38,404 nucleotides of DNA from Lachnospiraceae bacterium (GTDB lineage: Bacteria > Bacillota > Clostridia > Lachnospirales > Lachnospiraceae), in the NCBI GenBank assembly GCA_900759665.1, contig CAAEWE010000055.1:1-38404 (forward strand), given 5' to 3'. A program made the translations under genes and the position numbers. The number at the start of each line of letters is the position of its first letter. The first letter of the stretch is position 1. Shown piece by piece: positions 8,392-16,382 of this stretch. Under the pieces are notes generated by a model. That model was not told the DNA's origin, ran no database searches, and saw nothing but the letters and a program-made list of their open reading frames with translations.

Positions 8392-9720
8392 TTATAATGG
8401 AAGCTCCATAAGAAATACAGTGCCGGTTTTCATAGGAAATTTTTGCAGCTCCGTAACGTCCGAAGCCAACGCATCCGGCTCCGTAACCCGGATGATGCCG
8501 TGATGGGCACGGATAATTTCTTTTGCCATACAAAGTCCCAGACCGAAATGTTCATGATCGGTGTGGGACTTTTCTGCGCGGTAAAACCGCTCAAAAATAC
8601 GTTCCTTTTCCCCGTCGGGAATGGAAGGACCGGTATTGGCAACGCCGAAGGTGATCCGGTGGGAGAGGGCCGGCATCAGAAACAGGAGGATCGTACCGTT
8701 TTCCGGAGTATAAGAAACTGCATTGTCCAATAAAATGGACAGTAACTGACGGATACGTTCCGGGTCTGTACGGCAGAACGGGATATCTTCCTCCGGCAGG
8801 GAAATACGGAGGGACAGCTTCCGGGAAAGAGCAATGGATTCATATTTCTCAAAGCTTCCCAAAAGCAGCTCGTCCAGGGATGTTTCCTGCAAATGAAGCT
8901 TCATTCCGTGGGCATCGGCATTGGCAAGGAGCAGCATATCGGAAATCAGGTGCTGCATACGCTGGCCCTCCTCCTGCATCAGGCGGCAGAAGTGGTGGCG
9001 CAGCTCCGATGACTGTGTTTTTTCCAGAGTTTCCATACCGGATAATATCACGGTAAGAGGAGAACGAAGTTCATGGGAAGCGGCAGCGATAAATTCCTGC
9101 TGTTTTTGACGGCTGGTTTCCACGGGAAGCAGAACCCGTCTGGTAAAATGCCACGAGAATACAGAGAGAATGATCAGGGTGATCACGTCTGCAGCAAGGA
9201 TCAGTGCATAGAGGGAGTACAGGTTATGCTGCAGATGTGACAGATCATAAAAAATAACAAAGCTTAATCTGTCCGTATCCTGGGTCAGATATCCCACGGA
9301 GGCATAGTAGCTGTGACTGCTATCATGCAGGGAAAATTCTTCATGATAAGCACTCTCGCCGGAATTATCATAGAAAATATCGACCTGGGATCTGCGGATC
9401 GCTTTTTCCCGCAGAGAGGTCTGACGTTTACCGGAGGTATCTTCATGTAACTGCTCATAGTAAAGGGGGTCTCCGTTATCGTACAGATAAATGGAAAAAC
9501 GATATTCATTCTGCATCTGGTTTAACCATTGGTGGGAAATGTATTCCTGACTCTGCAGGCTGGTCAGGATAGTATTTAACTGTTTTTGAAAGGAGCTGCG
9601 ATCCGTCTGGATCATGGATTGTCTGGCATAAAAAAGACATAGAAGACTCAGGATCACAAGGATCGCACCGATCGTGGCAGTACAGAATATGGTGAGCTGG
9701 CGATGGAGTTTATCAAACAT
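8392..9720 (-). CDS. Sensor histidine kinase of a two-component system
   Basis: A 442-residue membrane kinase. Two helices (about residues 11-31 and 170-190) enclose an extracellular sensor of about 135 residues with no recognisable fold. The linker after helix 2 is too short for a full HAMP domain. The kinase core has the H-box ASHELRSPL (His216), N-box LLDNAVSYTP (about 330-339), G1 VANTGPSIP, F-box IFERFYRAEK and G2 HFGLGLCMAKEI. The start follows AGAAAGG by about eight bases. It is downstream of and co-directional with its response regulator gene, and divergent from the lipoprotein-permease-adaptor operon, which is the natural regulatory target. The signal sensed is unknown; cell-envelope stress or an exported substrate would fit. 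Confidence 0.92.
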   Translation of the reverse strand: MFDKLHRQLTIFCTATIGAILVILSLLCLFYARQSMIQTDRSSFQKQLNTILTSLQSQEYISHQWLNQMQNEYRFSIYLYDNGDPLYYEQLHEDTSGKRQTSLREKAIRRSQVDIFYDNSGESAYHEEFSLHDSSHSYYASVGYLTQDTDRLSFVIFYDLSHLQHNLYSLYALILAADVITLIILSVFSWHFTRRVLLPVETSRQKQQEFIAAASHELRSPLTVILSGMETLEKTQSSELRHHFCRLMQEEGQRMQHLISDMLLLANADAHGMKLHLQETSLDELLLGSFEKYESIALSRKLSLRISLPEEDIPFCRTDPERIRQLLSILLDNAVSYTPENGTILLFLMPALSHRITFGVANTGPSIPDGEKERIFERFYRAEKSHTDHEHFGLGLCMAKEIIRAHHGIIRVTEPDALASDVTELQKFPMKTGTVFLMELPL

Positions 9721-9807
9721 AAAAATTACCTTTCTACTTAGTTAATAAAAAGTATCATGCAGTCTGCTGCCGGAAATCTGACAGCAAAGGATCATTGCGG
9801 CAACTAC

Positions 9808-9825
9808 TGTCCGATTATTGGGACA
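9808..9825. repeat. TGTCC-N8-GGACA palindrome, copy at the response regulator 3' end
   Basis: TGTCC (9808-9812), eight bases GATTATTG, GGACA (9821-9825), extended by C and G to a 6-bp arm. It covers the stop codon of the response regulator gene and the start of the 94-base gap before the kinase gene. It is one of six exact copies in the window. Confidence 0.6.
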
Positions 9826-10486
9826 GTTTGTATCCGCTTCCACGGATCGTCAGCAGGGAGAGTGTACTTCCGGTCTGCTTCAGCCGTTTCCGGACAAAAT
9901 GAACATAGGTATCCAGATTGCTTTCCTCTACCGGGGCATCGGTTCCCCAGACCTTGGAAAAAAGAATCGGGCGGTGGATTACGGTATCCGGGCTTTGCAG
10001 CAATACCTCCAGAAGACGTCCTTCCCGGCCGGAAAGCTGCAGACTGCCGGTGGGACCATTCAGCTCCCGGAGCTGTGTATCATATGTGATATCTCCATAG
10101 GATAAGCGGTGGGCATCGTCATAAGTTTTATTCCGACGGCCGATAGAACGGATCCGCGCAGACAGCTCTTCAAAGGCAAAGGGCTTTACCAGATAATCAT
10201 CGGCACCACAGTCCAGTCCTTCGACACGGTCATATAACTCTCCCAAAGCGGTGATCAGGATCACCGGGGTATCAATGCCCTTTTGTCTTGCTTTTTGCAG
10301 GACAAGAAGTCCGTTCATGGTGGGAAGCATCCGGTCTAAAAGCACCAGATCGTGGGCGTTTTGCAGAAACAGGTCAAGTCCGTCCAGCCCGTCATGACAT
10401 ACTTCCACCTCATGATGCTCCTTTTCAAGCTGGAATCGCAGAAGCTCACAGAGATTTTTATCATCTTCGATCAGTAATATTCTCAT
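9815..10486 (-). CDS. OmpR/PhoB-family response regulator
   Basis: A 223-residue DNA-binding regulator. The receiver domain has the acidic pocket IEDD (about residues 6-9), the phospho-acceptor Asp51 in LVLLDRMLP, a Thr/Ala pair in LITALG and Lys in DYLVKPF. The C-terminal winged helix (about 125-223) contains LSGREGRLLEVLLQ and the recognition-helix region VEESNLDTYVHFVRKRLK, ending in the hallmark TIRGSGYKLS. I chose ATG 10486 because the receiver fold begins at MRILLIEDD; an upstream in-frame ATG at 10522 would add 12 unlikely residues. The gene is first in a minus-strand pair with the kinase and divergent from the five-gene operon across a 245-base gap that holds phased direct repeats suited to this family. 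Confidence 0.93.
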   Translation of the reverse strand: MRILLIEDDKNLCELLRFQLEKEHHEVEVCHDGLDGLDLFLQNAHDLVLLDRMLPTMNGLLVLQKARQKGIDTPVILITALGELYDRVEGLDCGADDYLVKPFAFEELSARIRSIGRRNKTYDDAHRLSYGDITYDTQLRELNGPTGSLQLSGREGRLLEVLLQSPDTVIHRPILFSKVWGTDAPVEESNLDTYVHFVRKRLKQTGSTLSLLTIRGSGYKLSQ

Positions 10487-10580
10487 AATAATGGTACAAT
10501 CCTTTCTGGTACAGTCCATCAAAAGCAGGACCGCAGACGCAAATATAACATTAAGGTATGTATCCAGTATATCAAAAAAG

Positions 10581-10598
10581 TCTTTAAGAAATCTTTAA
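10581..10598. promoter_or_regulatory. Candidate response-regulator operator: TCTTTAA direct repeats
   Basis: TCTTTAA at 10581-10587 and again at 10592-10598, 11 bases start to start. OmpR/PhoB-family regulators bind such helically phased direct repeats as head-to-tail dimers. The site lies between the regulator gene and the lipoprotein operon, about 50 bases upstream of the operon's -10 element, a position suited to activation. Confidence 0.5.
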
Positions 10599-10647
10599 AA
10601 AATTTTTTTATTTCCAGATGTTTTTCCAGAAAATTTAAAAGTTCCTC

Positions 10648-10656
10648 TGGTATGAT
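10648..10656 (+). promoter_or_regulatory. Extended -10 promoter of the lipoprotein-permease-adaptor operon
   Basis: TGGTATGAT at 10648-10656 is an extended -10 (TG-G-TATGAT). The position 17 bases upstream (GAAAAT) is a poor -35, as expected for an activator-dependent promoter. The phased TCTTTAA repeats are upstream of it. Confidence 0.5.
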
Positions 10657-10731
10657 AAGAGAAACAAATGAAAAATAAATATGTGTCCGGGATTCCATCC
10701 TGCAGACACAGGGAAAGGCAGGTTTGCTTAT

Positions 10732-12990
10732 ATGAGTCAAAGAAACGGGATAATGTCGAGAGTGCTGGCAGTGGTACTGGTATTTACTCTTTGTCTGGCC
10801 ATGGGAGGCTGTGGTGACAAAAAGAATTCCGGCGGTCATACCACGGACAAAAAATCAGAAACTCAGGCGAAGGGGCGTTTTCTGGAACAGGAACGAAAAC
10901 TGCCAAAAGAGGTGACTACCTTATTGTCGGCCGTGGAGCGCACCGATGGCGTTGTGGAAGCGTTTGGCTATAGCGATGAGACGGGAGAACAATATATTCT
11001 GACCACAAAAAACGCAGGGAAAAAATGGAAAGCCCGGAAGATAAAAAGTTTTCCGGCATACAGTTATGATGGCGTGACCATTGCAAAGGACGGCACGATC
11101 GCTGTGGCAGGGATGTTTCGGGCTGACAGCAACAAGGTGGGACTGCGTTTGATCTCGAAGGCCGGCCGGATCAAAGAAGTGCCACTGAATCTGCCAAAGT
11201 GGAGGAAGGAAGAAAATTTTACCAATAATATTGCATTTGTAGGAGATAAAATTTATCTTGTGGAAATGAATAATAAAATTTATGAGCTGGATCCCCGCAA
11301 CGGAAAGCTAAAAAGCTTTTGCAGTGATGAGGATGGAAATGTCAGAGGAGTTTTTGCGGCAGGACAGGATGTGGCGATCGTGAGAACCGATTCCACTGTT
11401 GTATTTGCCGATTCGAAAACCGGCACCATACGGGAGGAAAATAAAAAGCTGCAGAGGATTTTTGAAAATCTGGATGGAGGAAATCAGGACAATTCGTTTC
11501 CGGTAAACTTTTCTGCCAATGAGAAGAATGAGACTGTGATCGTCTGTCACAAGGGAATCTTTTTTGTCAAAACGACAGGCGGTGCCGTGGAGCAGATTCT
11601 GAATGGCGATATAGTAAGCCTCAGTGATGGAAGTATGTATTTTAAGTCTGTCATCCAGGTTGATGCCAGAAATTATATGGTCTTTGCCGTGGATTCCCTG
11701 GGGAATGATAAATGCCTGTATTATCATTATGATAAGAACGCTTCCGCAGTACCGACAAAGCAGATTACCGTGTACGCTTTAGAGGACAGTCATGTATTAC
11801 AGCAGACGATTTCTTATTTTCAGAAAAAAAATCCGGATGTTTATGTAAAAAAACTCATTGGTCTGTCCGGCAATAACAGTGTGACAGCCGATGATGCCAT
11901 TAAGGCACTGAACACGGACATCATGGCCGGGAAAGGGCCGGATGTGCTGGTGACTGATGGCCTTCCGGTGGAGCGTTATATTGAGAAGGGAATCCTTACG
12001 GATATGAGTGCGGAGATTTCCGGGACGCAGGGAGAGATGTTTGAGAATATCCTGCAGGCATATCAAAAGGATGGCAAGGTATATCAGCTTCCGCTGCAGT
12101 TTTACTGTGCAGTGGCAGAGGGACCGAAGAATTTTGTAAAGGCTGTGGGAAACATTCAGAACATGGCGGAGGCTGCGGATAAACTAAAAAAAGAGAAAAA
12201 AACAACGGTATGGCCGGTTATGGCATCCTCTAATCTGTTAGAAACCCTGTTTGATGCCGACAGCAGTACCTGGGGAACCTCGGCGGAGGAAATAAAAGCG
12301 GGAGTGAAAAAATATTTGGAGACCGCCAAAAAGCTCTATGATATGGACAATGACAGAACAGAAAATCAGAAATACCGCGACCGGCTGGAGGAGACTCTGG
12401 ATTCGGTAAAATCAGACGGAGAACTTTACAGTACAGGAGAAAATGAAAATGTCGGGAGAATTTCCGGAGAAAATCTCTGCAGTATCCAGACACTGGTATC
12501 TCTGCAGGAAGTACAGAATATATACGGAATTGAGAAAAAGGCAGGGGGAAGCTATGGATTGTTAGGCAGTGATCATCCATCCTTTGTCCCATATGTTGGA
12601 CTTGGTCTGATGACGAAGGGGAAGGAGAATGACAATGCAAAAGAATTTATCCGCACGGCATATACCGCACAGGCGCAGGAGGCGATGAATGCGGCATTTC
12701 CGGTGAATAAAAAGGCATATGAAAAAAAGATTACGGGACTGGAGTCCTATTATATGGGAATGACAGGGGAGGATGGTTCCGAGATCAGTTATCATGCAGC
12801 AAAATTATCTTCTTCCCAGCAAAAACAACTTACACAAATGTTAGAAGGTTTAACGACACCAACGATCACGGACCGGGTGATTCGGGAGCTTGTGATGGAA
12901 CAGGGGAAAAAGTATCTGAGGGAAAAAACTTCTCTGGAGGATGCGGTAGATGAGATCACAAGGAAGGTGGAGCTGTATGTTTCGGAGTAA
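10732..12990 (+). CDS. Lipoprotein: N-terminal propeller-like region fused to family-1 solute-binding domain
   Basis: A 752-residue lipid-anchored surface protein. The signal peptide ends in lipobox LAMGGC with Cys27. I chose ATG 10732 because the upstream ATG at 10681 would put a polar leader before the signal; ATG 10753 is also possible. Residues about 50-340 are beta-rich with repeated short motifs, including TTKNAGKKW, which resembles a BNR/Asp-box, and YDGVTIAKDGTIAVAG, suggesting a beta-propeller. From about residue 344 (ITVYALEDSHVLQQTISYFQ) a family-1 extracellular solute-binding domain follows, with GPDVLVTDG, ADKLKKEKKTTVWPVM and a C-terminal FPVNKKAYE. Known family-1 proteins deliver sugars or oligosaccharides to MalF/MalG-type permeases, which follow here. 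Ordinary binding proteins are 400-550 residues, so the propeller region is an addition. The 3' end overlaps the next gene by 14 bases. Confidence 0.82.
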   Translation: MSQRNGIMSRVLAVVLVFTLCLAMGGCGDKKNSGGHTTDKKSETQAKGRFLEQERKLPKEVTTLLSAVERTDGVVEAFGYSDETGEQYILTTKNAGKKWKARKIKSFPAYSYDGVTIAKDGTIAVAGMFRADSNKVGLRLISKAGRIKEVPLNLPKWRKEENFTNNIAFVGDKIYLVEMNNKIYELDPRNGKLKSFCSDEDGNVRGVFAAGQDVAIVRTDSTVVFADSKTGTIREENKKLQRIFENLDGGNQDNSFPVNFSANEKNETVIVCHKGIFFVKTTGGAVEQILNGDIVSLSDGSMYFKSVIQVDARNYMVFAVDSLGNDKCLYYHYDKNASAVPTKQITVYALEDSHVLQQTISYFQKKNPDVYVKKLIGLSGNNSVTADDAIKALNTDIMAGKGPDVLVTDGLPVERYIEKGILTDMSAEISGTQGEMFENILQAYQKDGKVYQLPLQFYCAVAEGPKNFVKAVGNIQNMAEAADKLKKEKKTTVWPVMASSNLLETLFDADSSTWGTSAEEIKAGVKKYLETAKKLYDMDNDRTENQKYRDRLEETLDSVKSDGELYSTGENENVGRISGENLCSIQTLVSLQEVQNIYGIEKKAGGSYGLLGSDHPSFVPYVGLGLMTKGKENDNAKEFIRTAYTAQAQEAMNAAFPVNKKAYEKKITGLESYYMGMTGEDGSEISYHAAKLSSSQQKQLTQMLEGLTTPTITDRVIRELVMEQGKKYLREKTSLEDAVDEITRKVELYVSE

Positions 12991-13909
12991 GCCGGCGCAT
13001 ATCCGCAGAAGACAGTGGAAGGGAATTCTTTTTGTACTGCCGGGCTTTTTGGGAGTGATGCTTTTTTACCTCATTCCCTTTCTGGATGTGATGCGTCGTT
13101 CCTTTTTTCAAATGTCCGGAAACCGCTTCTGTGGTCTGGATAATTACAGAGCAGTTCTTAACAATCAGGCATTCCGGCTGGCAGCCCGCAATACGATCCG
13201 GTTTGTGGCAGTCTGCCTGCCGCTGTTACTGGTAATATCTTTTGTTTTTGCCGTGATATTGACGGGAATGTGGCGTCATCTCCGGAAAAGCCGGTGGTTT
13301 GCAGGGGATGAAGAGCGGGCTGCAGGTTGGATGGGGATATGGAAAGGGATTTATCTGGTTCCCTATGCGATTCCGGCGGCAAGCATTGTTGCGCTATGGA
13401 AAATGGTTTTTGCAGGAAAAGGATTTTTTAATGGTGTCCTGCATCTGTTTGGTCTGTCCGGTGTGGATTGGATGAATACGGGGTATGCATTCTGGGTATT
13501 GGTGTTTAGCTATGTATGGAAAAACCTTGGCTACAGTATTGTGTTGTGGATGGCGGGACTGATGACGATTCCTCAGGGGATTTATGAGGCGGCACAGATT
13601 GATGGAGCAGGAGAACGGACAATACTGTTTCGGATCACATTACCTATGATACGCCCTGTGATATTTACGATTGTCATTCTGTCCTTTCTAAACTCCTTTA
13701 AGGTGTTCCGGGAGGCGTATCTGGTGGCGGGAAATTATCCACAGGAGAATATTTACCTGCTGCAGCATCTGTTTAATAACTGGTTTATGGATCTGTCGGT
13801 GGACAAGATGGCGGCAGGTGCCGGAATCCTTGTGGTAGTCGCAGGAGCATTGACGATGCTGTTACAGAGAAGCTGGGAAAAGTCTTACGATTCAAAATTT
13901 GCGGGTTGA
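12977..13909 (+). CDS. MalF-type sugar ABC transporter permease
   Basis: A 310-residue inner-membrane protein with six predicted helices, beginning with a basic stretch (RRRQWKG) before GILFVLPGFLGVMLFYLIPF. The cytoplasmic EAA loop reads YEAAQIDGAGERTILFRITL, the docking site for a MalK/MsmX-type ATPase. The start ATG 12977 follows GGAAGGTGG and overlaps the lipoprotein gene. No ATPase gene is in the operon; Firmicute sugar importers often share one encoded elsewhere. The substrate is not predictable. An insertion of charged residues after the second helix (RHLRKSRWFAGDEERAAG) is longer than usual for MalF-type permeases of this size. Confidence 0.9.
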   Translation: MFRSKPAHIRRRQWKGILFVLPGFLGVMLFYLIPFLDVMRRSFFQMSGNRFCGLDNYRAVLNNQAFRLAARNTIRFVAVCLPLLLVISFVFAVILTGMWRHLRKSRWFAGDEERAAGWMGIWKGIYLVPYAIPAASIVALWKMVFAGKGFFNGVLHLFGLSGVDWMNTGYAFWVLVFSYVWKNLGYSIVLWMAGLMTIPQGIYEAAQIDGAGERTILFRITLPMIRPVIFTIVILSFLNSFKVFREAYLVAGNYPQENIYLLQHLFNNWFMDLSVDKMAAGAGILVVVAGALTMLLQRSWEKSYDSKFAG

Positions 13910-13924
13910 GAAAGGAATGAGAGA

Positions 13925-14773
13925 ATGAAAAAAGTAGTAACATTGGGAAAATTGCTGCTGCTTGCCGTGGCAGGGCTGATCACGGTGGCACCGGTGCTTT
14001 TTCTGCTGGGGGGAAGCCTGATGGGAGATCAGGAATTAGCAGAATTACTGGCTCCGGCGTTTTCCGACAGTGATGGATATGCGGCATGGCACTGGCTTCC
14101 GCTTTATCCCACACTGCGCCATTATGTACAGCTTTGTCTGGATTCACCAGAGTATTTTCAGATGTTCTGGAATACCATGAAGATCACAGTGGGAGTGCTG
14201 GCAGGACAGATCATTGTTGGGATTCCCGGTGCCTGGGGGCTGGCAAGATATTCCTTTCCGGGCAAAAGGGCTGTTTATCTGCTTTATATTTTGCTGATGC
14301 TTCTGCCCTTTCAGGTGACAATGCTGTCAGAATATCTGGTGCTGGATCGCTTTCGTCTGCTGGATACTCTTTGGGCTGTGATCCTGCCGGGAGCATTTTC
14401 CACCTTTCCGGTGTTTCTGATGTATCGTTTCTTTTGCAGTATTCCGGAGGAAATGCTGGAGGCGGCACGGATCGATGGGGCAGGGGAATGGAAAATATTT
14501 ATAAAGATCGGGCTTCCCATGGGAACCTCCGGAATTTTGTCAGCACTGGTGCTGCAATGTCTGGAATGCTTTAGTATGATCGAGCAGCCTATGGTATTTC
14601 TGAAGGACAAAAAGCTGCAGCCGTTGTCTTTATATTTGCCGCAGCTGCAGAAGGACCATCTGGGATTTACCCTTTGCAGTTGTTTTGTGACCATGATCCC
14701 GGCACTGCTGATCTTTGGCATGGGGCAGAGGTATATGGAGCAGGGAATTACAGAGGCTGCGGTAAAGGAGTGA
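13925..14773 (+). CDS. MalG-type sugar ABC transporter permease
   Basis: A 282-residue membrane protein with six predicted helices that would pair with the preceding permease. The EAA loop is LEAARIDGAGEWKIFIKIGL. Segments such as MFWNTMKITVGVLAGQIIVG and the AWGLARYSFPGK region are typical of MalG/carbohydrate permeases of the CUT1 class. It starts at ATG 13925 after GAAAGGA, 15 bases past the previous stop. It ends four bases before the adaptor gene, so the importer and efflux-type parts share one transcript. Confidence 0.9.
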   Translation: MKKVVTLGKLLLLAVAGLITVAPVLFLLGGSLMGDQELAELLAPAFSDSDGYAAWHWLPLYPTLRHYVQLCLDSPEYFQMFWNTMKITVGVLAGQIIVGIPGAWGLARYSFPGKRAVYLLYILLMLLPFQVTMLSEYLVLDRFRLLDTLWAVILPGAFSTFPVFLMYRFFCSIPEEMLEAARIDGAGEWKIFIKIGLPMGTSGILSALVLQCLECFSMIEQPMVFLKDKKLQPLSLYLPQLQKDHLGFTLCSCFVTMIPALLIFGMGQRYMEQGITEAAVKE

Positions 14774-14777
14774 GAAT

Positions 14778-16382
14778 ATGTTATCAAAGCTTACAAAGAA
14801 TAAATGTGCAAAAATATTGGTCATCTTTATGGTGTTTATGTTTGCAATGACCGTAATCTCCAGAGGGGCAGCCTCTATGACGGTAGCACAGGTAGCGGTG
14901 ATCCATCCGACCACCCGGAGTCTGGAGACGACCGTGACAGGGGAGGGAACCGTGGAACAGCAGACAGAAAACGGGTTCTGGACTCTCGCCGGTCTTGTGG
15001 TGGAAAAGGTATATGTACAAAAGGGACAGAAGCTTTGCAAGGGGGATGTGCTGGCAAAGGTGCAGGCAAAGAGTCTGCAGGAAAAGATACAGACTCTGCA
15101 GAAAGAGATCCGGGGCTTAGAGCTGCAGAGTGAGGAGGCACAGGATACTCTTCTCCAGAACAGACAGGAAAAACGAGAGACAATAAAGTCACAGAAAAAG
15201 CAGAACAGAGAGCAGTATCAGCAGAAGAAACAGGAGCTTTCCGCGGCGGTGGAGACGGCTTCCACAGAGTATGACAGCGCAAAGGAAACAGCCCGGACAG
15301 AGAAGCTGCAGGCGGCAAGAGCGGTGGAGGATGCCGCAAAGCCGGTGGAGGATGATGGAACACTGGCGTCAGGCAGACTGGAGCTTGCCCAGAAGCAGAA
15401 GAAGCTGGAACGGTTAAAGGAGCAGAAGCAAAAGGGCAGTGAAGCGGAAAATATCGATGATGATATCAGTACATTGGAGGATGAGATCGCCTCACTGCAG
15501 CTACAGCTTCAGACACAGGAGCAGACACTGCAGCAAAAGCAGGCAGATCAACAGGAGACGTTAAAACGTGCCAGAGAGGATTACCGCCGCACTGTGTCAG
15601 AAAACCGCCGGAAGGTAAAGAAGGCAAAAGACACTTTAAAGAAAGCGAAGAATAAGCTGGCAGAGTGTCGTCCGGAAAAGGGAACAGAAGCAGAAATAAA
15701 AACGGGAATCAATTATACCAAAGAGCAGAATGATCTCCAGATCAAAGAGAAACAGAAAACGCTGTGTCAGTTACAGGAGCTTGCCGGAGCAGGGGGAACG
15801 GTCCGGGCAGATCAGGATGGCGTGGTTACGGCAGTTCATGTGAAGGCGGGAGATGTGACAAATGAATCCGCTGTGCTTCGGTATGCGGGAAGCGGGGAAA
15901 AGCTTCAATTTACATCATTGGTGGAAAAGAGGGAAGCAAAGAAGCTTTCTGTGGGGGACGAAGTGATATTAAAGACGGCGGAGAAAAAAATGAAAGGATT
16001 CACAATATCGTCCATAGAGGAACAGCTGCAGTCCGATGGCACGGAAAAAAGAAAGGTGACGGTGCAGGTGCCTCAGGGAAAGTGCAGGATCGGTCAGGTG
16101 GCGGAAATGACGGTACGAAAGGAGTCAGGTCCCTATGATGTGACAATCCCGTTGACAGCACTTCATACGGAGCAGGGGAAAAACTATGTCTATGTGATGC
16201 GTTCAGAGAAAACGGTGCTTGGAAAACAAAAAACAGCATTCAGAGTAGATGTCACAGTTTTGAAAAGAAACGGAAGTTTTGCGGCGGTCAGTGAGGATAA
16301 TCTGTCCAGTGAGGATCAGGTCATCACAGAAGCTGACCGGATCATTCGTGCAGGGGACAGAGTCCGCCTGCAGGAGGAATGA
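14778..16382 (+). CDS. HlyD/RND-type membrane-fusion (adaptor) protein with long coiled coil
   Basis: A 534-residue protein anchored by one N-terminal helix (about residues 14-32). A split lipoyl/biotinyl-like domain is visible: GEGTVEQQTENGFWTLAG to GDVLAKVQ (about 55-92) and GTVRADQDGVVTAVHVKAGD (about 338-360). Between them lies a Glu/Lys/Gln-rich coiled coil of about 200 residues. Beta-barrel and membrane-proximal segments follow (LSVGDEVILKTAEKK, GQVAEMTVRKESG, VTIPLTALHTEQGKNYVYV). In Gram-positive bacteria such adaptors normally accompany MacB-type ABC exporters. Here the gene follows sugar permeases directly, after AAAGGAG, with a four-base gap, and overlaps the next gene. No exporter ATPase is encoded with it. 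The family assignment is firm; the partner is uncertain. Confidence 0.88.
   Translation: MLSKLTKNKCAKILVIFMVFMFAMTVISRGAASMTVAQVAVIHPTTRSLETTVTGEGTVEQQTENGFWTLAGLVVEKVYVQKGQKLCKGDVLAKVQAKSLQEKIQTLQKEIRGLELQSEEAQDTLLQNRQEKRETIKSQKKQNREQYQQKKQELSAAVETASTEYDSAKETARTEKLQAARAVEDAAKPVEDDGTLASGRLELAQKQKKLERLKEQKQKGSEAENIDDDISTLEDEIASLQLQLQTQEQTLQQKQADQQETLKRAREDYRRTVSENRRKVKKAKDTLKKAKNKLAECRPEKGTEAEIKTGINYTKEQNDLQIKEKQKTLCQLQELAGAGGTVRADQDGVVTAVHVKAGDVTNESAVLRYAGSGEKLQFTSLVEKREAKKLSVGDEVILKTAEKKMKGFTISSIEEQLQSDGTEKRKVTVQVPQGKCRIGQVAEMTVRKESGPYDVTIPLTALHTEQGKNYVYVMRSEKTVLGKQKTAFRVDVTVLKRNGSFAAVSEDNLSSEDQVITEADRIIRAGDRVRLQEE

Noticed and set aside
8042..8503. 153-codon frame as a complete gene
   Set aside because: It starts mid-protein at a TTG, needs a frame change to join its upstream homology and runs antisense into the kinase gene; treated as part of a MATE pseudogene.
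10681..10731. Upstream ATG 10681 as the lipoprotein start
   Set aside because: It would add a polar leader before the signal peptide and sits only 25 bases after the predicted -10, without a ribosome site.
12582..12599. Further near-copies of TGTCC-N8-GGACA (also near 24462 and 29080)
   Set aside because: Each has one mismatch and lies in coding sequence; they were not counted among the six exact copies.
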